Below, piece by piece: positions 12,178-21,805 of a stretch of DNA of 64,000 nt (positions within the stretch are counted from its first letter, which is position 1; every line of letters starts with the position of its first letter). The stretch is from the NCBI GenBank assembly GCA_004802725.1, contig SGPM01000002.1, positions 127,873 to 191,872 on the forward strand, written 5' to 3'. This stretch comes from Antrodiella citrinella (lineage: Eukaryota > Basidiomycota > Agaricomycetes > Polyporales > Steccherinaceae). The translations under genes and the position numbers were made by a program. Under the pieces are notes generated by a model, which was not told the origin of the DNA, did no database searches, and saw nothing but the letters and a program-made list of their open reading frames with translations.

Positions 12178-15100
12178 ATGTCTCATGCCCTCCTCCTCCG
12201 GTTGTTCCTCTCACCGTCCTTCTTCTCGGTTCATGTCGCGCTTCAATACTTATGTTTCTACTCTGATAACATAGGAATCACATATTACTTGACACGGAGG
12301 TTGCGGGAGCTAGAAACGAAGGATCTACGAGATGTGTGGTGTTTTGTATGGTAAGCAGATGCAGATCATCGTAGCGTTTTCATTGACCGATGCATTCATA
12401 TTCAGCCATCTTCTGGTGACGAGACCGTCGCGTTCACGAGCGTTGGAATGTTTCGTAATAGAAATTGCGCAGAGGTCAACGCACATCGCTATGTTGGTGA
12501 GTCAGTCACAACAACTATAGGCCGGCACATGATAGTCAACTACGCAATCAGACCCTTTGGTTCATGCAAGCCTCGTTGAAAGACCTTTCGAACTCTCCAC
12601 ATGACTCCGCCTCATTTCTAGTGTGCCAACGCGTTCTCCTACAATGCCACGAGATCATATTTGGGGATGTTCTCAGGCAGCCAGTCCCCTACTCCGCCCT
12701 CGAAGTTCCCACTGTGCCAGGATCTGTGCAGAAGAAAGTCAAGTCTTTGCTGCAGCCTACCGTTGTTGGTATTGGGATGATGTTCGCTGGAGCACCCGGT
12801 CTGCCTCAGCTTACAGGTATTATGGGCGAAGTTGCAATCGAGCAAGGTCGAGTGGACGAGGAGCACGAGAGCGTAAGAAGTCTCGAGCAACGTAATGATG
12901 TCATGCGCCCAAGACTGGAGAGCGATCCCTCCGGTAGTCAAATCAATCTGGTCGCCGAGGAGCAACCTGAGATGCAAGAAGAGGAATACATTCCCCGACC
13001 AGAAGTGGTGGTTCAGCCAGCACCGAAGAGTAGACCTCGTCGGCAAACCGTAGCTTCTCAGACCACCCCCGCATTGCCTCTTCACCTTCGGAAACCGAAG
13101 AATAGGCTGTCAGAAGATCCATTTGGACAGAATGATCACACACAACCCTCAGCGACTTTGCCCTTCGTCTCAACGCCTCTCCTACCCTCCGCAAAGCACA
13201 CCTCCAAGTTGGACAGTGTGTACTTTAAAGACCTCTTCAAGAAGTACGATTTCCATACACAATCACATCTACTACGAAGTCACTTCTGCCGATCCGAGGT
13301 GCGCTACTCATGAGCTCTAAATCGGAGGCATTTCTCACCCACCATCAGATTCAATTCCTGCTGGCCTTGGAGCATATTTGTAACAAGCTACTGGTAGTGC
13401 CGAAGCCTGCTCGGGTGAGCGCATTGAGAGCTGAGCTGACAGCGCTCAATCACATGTTACCTGCAGAGGTATGTCTTCGTCTTCGTTACATGTGCCCCCT
13501 TAATATCTCGCCCAACAGGTTTGCATGCCGATGTGGTGTTCATCTTCAGATACACCTGTACAGACCGGCAGTATTACGGAACCACACCATCGCTTGGTTC
13601 GTATTCCGCCGGGCGAGAGCGTGGTGCTCAACTCTGCCGAACGTGCCCCGTACCTTCTCTTAATCGAGATCGTTCATTCGGATCTCGACTTCGACCCCAG
13701 CAAACGTAGTAACCGGGAAGTCTTGAAGAAGATCCTTGTGAAAGAAGCGGATGGAAGGCAAGGCTCTCACGATCTCGAATCCTTCAGAGCCCAGGAGACT
13801 TCTTCGTTGAAGCAGCAGACATCGTTGCCTCTTCACCTTAATAGGTCAGACTCAGCCCTCGGGAACGATGTATTCACCGCGCAAGACATTGATAGGTCGA
13901 GGATGTCTCAATATATGTCTCCAACAACTTCTACGCTACTCGGGGGCGAGGAAGAGATCGATCTAGTCGAGCAACTCTACGGCACGGAAACCGACCTTCG
14001 GTCACGGTCAATAGACCTCGCGGAGAGTGTCGTACTTCCTCTACCCCCCAAGAACAAGGAATTGGACATGGCCGCCTGGTCAGAATCCACCCGGAATCCG
14101 CGGCGAGACAGCGCTCAACAGACTCATGTGTTGGGAGGTCCCAGTAATCAAGTCGACTCTTCATCTCCCAGCAGTCCAGACTCGCGAGTGCTCTCTTTGG
14201 ACGAGTATTCAGAGCGAATGCGCACAGCGGCAGTGATGTTGGCACAGCTGAACTCCAATCTCATGCGAGATTCTATGACAACATCGACGAGTTCTTCTAG
14301 CCTCGATTCGGCGTCTTCTTTCCGATGGGTTCCAGGCATGAGCTGGCTGAGCGGACCAACTGGCGAACCTTCCAGTACGGACGTTCAGTCGGAAGGGGAC
14401 CAACCTACAACGGCTGGCACTGCTGCTGCCATGCGCATGCGGTTGCAACCTACAGAAGCCCAGGCCATTCGAAATCGTATCATGGACGAGATGCTTGCGC
14501 TCGAGGAGGAACGGATGGAACGGATGCGCGAAAATCGGGAGAGCGAAGGGGTGTTGAGATTGGGTGATGTCGGTGGAAGTATGAAGACTGCAGAAGATGA
14601 AGGGATCATCCGTCGTGAGCTTAGTAAAGCAGACCCTTCTGCAATCGTTTTCAGTGAATCCTGGGCAGCGAAGAAGGTGCGCGAACTGGATCTTCACACA
14701 AAACTACGCGCTCATCATGGTCATCTCGCAGAGTCGAATACGACAGGCGTCACCTTATGGGCATCTGGGTAAGATGTCTACGTCTCATTCGGAATCTGGA
14801 TATTCAACCTCTTCGCTGTAGCAAATTGGGACTGTGTCTCCGTAATCGTGAAAACAGGCGGCGACCTGCGACAAGAGCAACTGGCGGTCCAATTGATCCA
14901 CGAGTTTGAGAAGATCTGGAAGGAGGAAAATTGCTCCTGCTGGGTCCGATAGTATGATTCTTGTCGCAGGTTCAGAAGTTGTAGTCGCTCACAAGTGCGT
15001 CCTTCGCAGCTTCCGCATTCTGATCACCGGGAATAACTCAGGTCTCGTGGAAACTATCACGGACGCCGTCTCAATACATTCAATCAAGAAAGCAGAGTAT

Positions 15101-15992
15101 GCACGACGGTTAGCTGCGGGTAGATTAGGACATGTGTCGCTGTACGATCACTTCAAATCAGTAAGTTTACTCGTCCGTCATTGTATGACTTCTGCTCATT
15201 CAGTCCCAGTCATACGGGGATCCGTCGTCTTCCAAATTTCTTCGCGCCCAGCGGAATTTTGCTAAATCTCTCGCTGGTCAGTGGTATCCTCGTTATTGGA
15301 CATCATGAGGGGATCTGATCACATATACAGGTTACTCTCTCATAACATACCTTCTACAGATCAAGGATAGGCATAATGGGAATATCCTGCTCGACCGTGA
15401 CGGCCACCTTATCCACATTGACTTCGGTTTCATGCTGTCCAACTCACCGGGCAACATTGGTTTCGAGGCGGCGCCATTTAAATTCCCGGCCGAATACATT
15501 GAGGTATTGGGTGGGATGGATGCTGAGCCTTTCCGCGAGTTCAAGCGGCTGTTCAAGGAGGGCTTCGAAGCTGCGAGGAAGCACTGCGATAGGATCGTCA
15601 GTACGTCGACCACTGCCATTTCCCTTCAAAATCTACGCTGTATCCTGATCGTTCTTGTTCAGCTCTGGTCGAATTGATGCAGAAAGGTGCGTTCGCATAA
15701 TCTCTCCAAAAGCCTCATCTGACCGACCGTATCCATGTTAGATTCCACTCTGCCATGTTTCACTGCGTTGGGTGATCAGACGGCGAGTCAACTCCGCGAT
15801 CGCTTCCAGCAGGGCCTAACGCACGCCGCGGTGGAGGAACATGTCCAACGCCTCATCGAGACGTCCCTCGGATCCAACTGGACCAGGTTGTACGATTCTG
15901 TAAGCTCCCGCCGCTAGTCTCCGTTGTAAACAAAGACTGATGTAAGTGAACGTCTTCTTCAGTACCAGTATTACTCGCAGTCCATTCTGTAG
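12178..15992 (+). CDS. PIK1: Phosphatidylinositol 4-kinase Pik1 (PI4K beta type)
   Basis: Pik1 makes PI4P on Golgi membranes and drives secretion. Thirteen exons (12178-12350, 12406-12496, 12552-13298, 13349-13468, 13519-14676, 14732-14768, 14822-14951, 15010-15160, 15204-15276, 15331-15600, 15663-15686, 15742-15899, 15963-15992) give 1,053 residues, a normal size. The start MSHALLLRLFLSPSFFSVH leads into the lipid-kinase-unique helical region (HVALQYL, DNIGITYYLTRRLRE, then LTLWFMQASLKDLS across an intron). A Ser-rich middle follows. The kinase domain has KTGGDLRQEQLAVQLIHEFE, CWVRYFRILITG, GLVETITDAVSIHSIKK, the catalytic DRHNGNILLDRDGHLIHIDFGF and the C-terminal FEAARKHCDRIVTLVELMQKDSTLPC. 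A frilled-type regulatory partner (Frq1/NCS-1) would be expected elsewhere. The gene converges on the Argonaute gene. Confidence 0.96.
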
Positions 15993-16373
15993 CATTGTCG
16001 CGCAGTGCGGCACATACGACTCATTCATCATGTCTTCTCATGCATATCCATACGACCGGACTCTGCCCCTTCTCCGTCTCCCACCTGATGCGCCTTCTGT
16101 GAGTCACGAAGCGATAGGACCGAGAGACATCACCATCGCATCCGACTCGCTGATTTCGTCGTCGAGTCAGCATCCTTCGGACGCAACTTACGCCGACCGC
16201 GTACTTACTGTATTTGCGAGAGGTACTGCGGGAATTGCAGTCGGACCAGAGTTGTCAAGTGAATGATGGATGAATTCGGCGCGAATCACGTTGATCAAGT
16301 ATCGTACAAATTTCTACTGAGAATGGTTCTACTACGGGAGCCTGAGCTTTGTCTGCTATGCGAGAGAATACTA
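15993..16373. other. Convergent 3' flanks of Pik1 and Argonaute
   Basis: These 381 bases separate two stop codons facing each other. A plus-strand open frame from the ATG at 16030 to about 16266 (78 codons, Ser/Pro-rich) starts only ~40 bases after the Pik1 stop and has no recognisable motif. I treat it as part of the Pik1 3' UTR. Confidence 0.4.
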
Positions 16374-19300
16374 CTACAAGAAATAGAGTCGCCTGTTAGT
16401 CAAAGCCAGTCTGAAGGCTTGAGTCCACCGAGCCAGAGCAACCTCATCAAACTCTCCAGGGTTCGTCCCAGATTCAGAATCAAGGTCCACATCTTGGTCA
16501 AACAACCAATTTGCGGAGGAACAGACTCGCTAGAGAGATAATAATCAGGAGATCAGACTCATGCCAATAAAAATACACTTACATCTGCATCTGCAATCCA
16601 GCAAGTGTCAGAATTGAGTTTAGTGAGTGGTGTCATTTTGATAAATGTAATCTAGCAGACAGACTCACAGTAGACTGGTGTGGGGATTGAGACTGACCGA
16701 GTTGCTGAGGCATAGTTGTGGCACAGAGAGTAAGATATCCTTTGAAGCCTGAAGATCATATATCAATGATGACTTCCTGTGAGTACTAAGCAAGCACTTA
16801 CTCAGTCTTTGGAATCCCATACTGATTCTCCAAAACAATGTAGTGAGAGGGGCAGCTTGCTGAAGGAGGTTGTGAGTGTCCAGAAAGGATTCAAAGGAAG
16901 AAAGCATTGTTGACTTACTACCCTGGAGACCTGAGTGAGAAAGCAGGAAAAAGTTTGGGTATTGATCATCTACAACTCCCTCATCAACAACCAAGCCAGC
17001 AGGAGCATTGTTCTTGAGATTTGTGTCTTGCTTAGCCAAGCTATCACTGATGAAAAAACGAACATGGTGTCTGAAAGGTTATTGTCATTGCTTAGTTGAC
17101 TATTGTGACCAAGAAATAGTCGACATACCTTTTAGTGACAACAATGAAAGTCAGCTTGGGTGTCTTGGCTGATGGATATGTTCTGAGACACTCTGTTGGA
17201 ACACTCAATATACTATGTCCCACAAAGAGAGCAGAACTACTCACCATGGATCTGGGCAATTTCACTTCTCAGCTTTTCATACTCTCCCTCAGACACTCCA
17301 TCTCTATACACTATGATATGCTGCAGAGGGTATACCCACTTTTCAGGTTCTTTACCACGATTGTGATAAGAGACATGTTCCTTCAGAGCATCCTAACACA
17401 CAATAAGGAAAAAGGTGAGGGAAATTCAGTGAGCATTTAAGTCATCTAAGTGAACTCACAGTGAACATTTCCTTTATCTCTAGAATCATTTCCAGGCGAG
17501 GGGTTTGCACCCTGGCAAATGATGCATACTTTGTGACCTCCTGATCCATGGAGGCCACAAGACTTGCAACAGAAGGCTTCTGTGCCCCTGGGCCAGGATG
17601 AGAGACATCACATCCTACAGCTGATATAAGCTTGATAGCCAAACTGAGAGCAAAAACATATCATACCAACTATCATTGTGCTGAGATTGTTCAAGTTCAA
17701 AGAGCTACTAGATACCATACTGTTAACACCTCCAATCTTGGCGTTGATCCTGCATCAAGCAAAATCAGACCTGCTTCAAAAAATCAGCATTTGTTTTTCA
17801 CTCACTTGAGAGCAACATTATTGCAATATTGATCAAGTTTTAGGCCCTTCTGAGTGTTGTACTTCTTGTCTCTCTGTGAATTTGTCACGGCTAGTTTATA
17901 TATGAGTTTACAGTGTGCACTGTTCACTTACCACACATTGAGTTGGAATACCAACCATAGCATTGGACCAATACTTGACTGTCCTCTTCAAATCTGCTGC
18001 AGAGAAGGGGAGCACCACCAGAATGAATTCTGGCTTCCTTGTTGCTTTGAGCTCTTCATACAACTTGATCAGCTCCTACATCAAACCAATGAGTCTTTAG
18101 CACACACAGTAAGAATTAAATTACATACTTGCTTGATTTGTGCAGGGCTACATTCCTTCATAATCACTTGGTTGAAGTCAACTTTGGATAAGGCTAAAAC
18201 TGAACTGAGGACTCTCTGTAATAGTCAAATAGAAATATTAAACTTACAAACCCCTGGTAAACAGCATGATATCAGTATGATCAATGTGAACACAAAAAGG
18301 GCTCAACAAACCTCTGCTGCGCATGACCTCAAGTAGTGCCTTCACAAAAGGTTTGACATCTCGGTTGAGAGACCCAGGAACAAAAGAAATCACAGCAAAG
18401 TTGGTGATTGCCTTTGGCTCTGCATACTCATACTGGACCACATTCCATTTCCCATATTGAATGGCCTATCAAGAGAAGGTCAACTAACAACTTTTATCTG
18501 ATATGTTTAGAATATGTTCTCACCTTAGTCTGCCCACGTCCAAATTTCAACTGAGTGTTAGGGAGAAGCTTGCCTTCTACTTGCTCAGGCTCTGTTTGGA
18601 TTCTCATCTTGCCAAGAAAATCAGCCTTGTTGTAATTGAAGACCTGGTTCTGAATGAACTTTGAGTACTAAGACAATCAAGAAATCCATCAGAATAAGAC
18701 TCACTCTCCCAAACACAGCTTGTCCAATATCATGAAGTCTGTCAGATGGCTTCTGAGTTGCTGACTGAATGAACTTCCTCTGCTGATCTTCATCCAACCT
18801 CTTCTTGTACAGTTGACCAGGCATTACCATACAGACCTCTGCAGGAAAGACAGCAGTCCTCCCAATCTTGACACCAAAGCAACCTGGAAGACGCAGCTGG
18901 TAGTTGTACTTTGCAGCAAAATAGCTCTGCAGGCACATCAAAGAAGATATGAAAAGGTAGAAGGAACTTGACGTACTTCAACACTCAAGGTGACATTGTT
19001 CTGGTCAACAAAAGTCTCTTGACCTGCATTAGCTACTAGACCAGATATCTTTTTCCCATGTGTCCAGTTTCCTGGAGAGTTCACCTTTGGCTTGGCCAAA
19101 AGCAAACCCTTTAAGAACCGGGAGACACTGTCAAAGGTCCTTTGGTGGGACATTTGTTCAATCATCTTTCTGGCGTCAGATACATCGAGGAAAGCCATGA
19201 CAAGCTCCACAAGACCACCTGATTGGTATCTAAACAACAGATTAGCCATGTCACAAGGCTGGTAAGGTCTCACTTACACAGCCACAGTACTGACATCCAC

Positions 19301-20222
19301 ATTTACCAGAAGTTGACCCACAGCAGGGCGCACAGATCTGGATGAAGGAACATGTGAATTCAAGCAGATAGAGAGTGGCATATTCCTCACTGAAAGAACC
19401 CCTTCCAAGCCATCAATCCGCCTCCTATTCTCTTCTCTCCGAAGGAAGAGAAGTAGCCATTCCGCTTGAGTGGAAGGTGAGAACTTGATTGTTCTTCAGT
19501 GAGGAACTCATGCGGAGGACGAATTGTACCAGAAAGACTTACAGGTTTGGGGCTTGACGGACAATGTGCTGCAGCAACGTGATCGCAGCAAGATTATCCC
19601 CACGTGGCAGCTGTGGGTTGCGTGGGGTGACGAGAGCCTGGATATCGCTGTGGACAAATGTTAGACTATCTGTGCGAAACATTGCAGCTAAGTACTACGT
19701 ACGCGGCTTGAATGGTGGTTACTGGTGATATGGCGACGATGAACACGGTGCGTCCCAAGACGACTTCAAACTAGAGCTCGTGTAAGATGGATACTATCAC
19801 TGAGCAGTGTATGTGTGATACGTACCGTGTTAGCGTGGATATGCATGTTCGTCGAAAAGGCAATGCTCATTCCATCGTAAATTGCGCGCGGAGTGAAGAG
19901 CTGAGGCTCGTTGGCCTGGAGGGTTAGAAACACCTCGCGTGCCACGCCTTTCTCGATACGCTTAGAAGGCGTCCTTTCCTCCTTATACTTGATCGCTATC
20001 CAGTAATATCAGAACAGGATCCTACAGTTATTCATTACATTTGACAATAACTTACAGACTGCACCGCGACGATGATCGCGCGACGGATCAGTAGACAGTC
20101 GTTGGTCGCGTATTATGCACATGCAACATACCGTTGTACTGATAAAATGATTCCGTGGGGAGGTTGAGGATCCGGAAGTGGTTCGTCGTTACGACGAGAG
20201 TTCGAGGCTGTTGGTTGGCCAT
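16374..20222 (-). CDS. Argonaute protein (QDE-2-like, RNA silencing), catalytic His replaced by Leu
   Basis: Argonautes bind small RNAs and silence matching transcripts. Spliced by hand the gene gives roughly 890 residues in some 20 exons. It begins MANQQPRTLVVTTNHFRI (start 20222; no long RG-rich leader). The N domain follows, with KRIEKGVAREVF and PRAIYDGMSIAFS; then the linker FGEKRIGGGLMAWKGFFQSVRP; then RKMIEQMSHQRTFDSVSRFLKG, GKKISGLVANAGQETF and a PAZ-type block (SYFAAKYNYQLRLPGCFGVKIG, FPAEVCMVMPGQ). MID carries FILVVLPFSAADLK and GIPTQCV. PIWI has GCDVSHPGPG (first Asp), QTPRLEMI (Glu), IVYRDGVSEGEYEKLR (second Asp), KNNAPAGLVVDEGVV, LSHSGLQ, YSLCHNYASATRSVSIPTPVYYAD. In the last exon (16529-16374) the residue normally His is Leu (16503-16505). 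One junction near 18.2-18.3 kb is unresolved. The gene is divergent from OST3 with 144 bases between start codons. Confidence 0.9.
16545..19325. other. CpG-depleted, AT-richer block inside the Argonaute gene
   Basis: Reading this ~2.8 kb by eye I find only about 20 CpG dinucleotides, whereas at the apparent base composition well over 100 would be expected. TpG and CpA are abundant. Both flanks (for example 15.4-16.5 kb and 19.4-21.6 kb) are CpG-rich like the rest of the window. The block covers exons and introns alike, from the linker region to the middle of PIWI, but not the first exons or the last exon. Most splice sites and frames remain intact. The counts are visual estimates. Confidence 0.75.
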
Positions 20223-20366
20223 AACGACAAGCTGACGAGGTGGAGGATGGTCGACGGTCGTTATCAAGCTTCTTGAATCCAAGTGCATGGTATAGATATA
20301 CTGAGCGCGCAGCCTGCCACCAGTTCCTCTCAGACGCCCACATTTGGCTTCCTTACCTCGTCATCC
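20223..20366. promoter_or_regulatory. Short divergent promoter between Argonaute and OST3/6
   Basis: Only 144 bases separate the two start codons, so the genes must share a compact bidirectional promoter. The minus-strand frame stays open upstream of the Argonaute ATG to about 20288, so a slightly longer N-terminus is possible. No clear TATA box is seen. Confidence 0.5.
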
Positions 20367-21592
20367 ATGTTGCTCTGGTATATCCTCACTCTTTTCATTC
20401 TGCCTTTTTCTCTTGCTGCGCCGAAGGACTCTAACGCAATTCACGATGAACTCGTGAAGCTGGCCAAAGCCAACAATGGTGTTATCAAGCTCGACGAGCG
20501 CACCTACGACTTGCTCACTTCACCCAAACGAACATGGTCTGCAGCTGTGCAGCTCACGGCGATGGATGCGAAACGTAGATGCGCACCGTGCAAGTGAGCA
20601 TAACCGTCTTCCTCTTGTCTTATGTGCTGACTTGTTGCAGGGAGTTCGACCCGTCGTTCAAAGAAGTTGGACGTTCATGGTCTACAGTTCCGGCTGAAGA
20701 GCGCAACTCACACTTCTTCGCGACACTCGACTTCGACAATGGTATGACCGTGTTCCAGAAGGTGATTCTCTATCGCCCTTGTACACACCTCGTGCTGATA
20801 ACCTGTCGAAGCTGGGAATACAGTCGGCACCCATCGTTCACGTCTATCCTGCAGCGGAAGGTCCTCGCAAGCCCGCAAATGGCCGGACGGCACCTTCTAC
20901 ATACGACTTTAGCTTGTAAGTCGGTATATTTCTACTATGTGCATGTCGACCTAATCTTCTCTCCAGTGGTTTCGAGGCTGGGCCTTTGGCGGAGCAGCTG
21001 TCACATCATACGCCGATCCCTATCCCATATCAGGCTCCGTTCAACTGGTCTCGCTGGGGCGGTATTGTGTCAATTGGTCTGCTGACAATCGCCACCTTGC
21101 GTTTCATATCCCCAGTCCTCAAGAACAAATGGACATGGGCAGTCGGCACCGTGCTCACTTCGTTGGTGATGACATCTGGCTACATGTTCACACGGATACG
21201 TGGCGCTCCCTGGTCTGGAGGCAATGGACAATGGATCGCCCCTGGATATCAGAACCAATTTGGTCAAGAAACGCAAGTAGTGGCTATGATATGTATGTGC
21301 AGTTCCTTTTGGGTCGTTGGGATGAGGCTAACGGTCACCGAATACAGATGGACTGCTCGCATCTGCTTTCTTGATGCTTACTGTGGTGACTCCTTACACT
21401 ACGTCGCCATCCCGTCAAAAAGCGCAAGTCTATCTTTGGTCAGTTGTGATCTTCATCATGTATTCTGTCCTCCTGTCGCTGTTCAGAGTGAAGAACAAAG
21501 GTTTGTTTCGCCGTTCAATTCCGAGTCCTATACAGAAGCGCTGATTGAATATGCAGGCTATCCATTCAAGCTGCTCTTGTAGTCATGCCGTA
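20367..21592 (+). CDS. OST3: Oligosaccharyltransferase subunit Ost3/Ost6 (thioredoxin-like)
   Basis: This ER membrane subunit holds acceptor proteins through a redox-active luminal domain so that the complex can N-glycosylate them. The start at 20367 gives a hydrophobic signal peptide (MLLWYILTLFILPFSLA). The luminal thioredoxin fold carries a CAPC motif at the first intron boundary (about 20586), followed by EFDPSFKEVGRSW and FFATLDFDNG. The second half has four membrane segments, the first in WGGIVSIGLLTIATLRFI and the last before the C-terminus. WSGGNGQWIAPGYQNQFGQE between segments 2 and 3 is a family hallmark. The last exon encodes GYPFKLLL and the TAG at 21590-21592. The CxxC pair is intact. 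Ost3 and Ost6 cannot be separated by eye. Confidence 0.93.
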
Positions 21593-21805
21593 CTTGAGCG
21601 TTCCATTCGTCCAGTAGGAGCGAGTGTTTCCCAGGAAGGTGTATGTTCGCGGCTGATGACTATGGGGTTTCGCGCTCCCTCACTGGTACTAGACAGCAGG
21701 AATGAATCTCTTCGTTAATGCGTACATACAATAATCCATATCAACGCGTGAATGACCCCAGGGACACAGTCCAATCTATGAGGTTCCAGAGACATATAGC
21801 CCAAT

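Noticed and set aside
16030..16266. 78-codon plus-strand open frame right after Pik1
   Set aside because: It starts about 40 bases after the Pik1 stop, has no recognisable motif and probably lies in the 3' UTR.
16545..19325. Considering the CpG-poor block as a transposon or RIP-killed repeat
   Set aside because: The block encodes contiguous Argonaute linker, PAZ, MID and PIWI sequence with mostly intact frames and splice sites; no terminal repeats or target duplications were seen at its edges.
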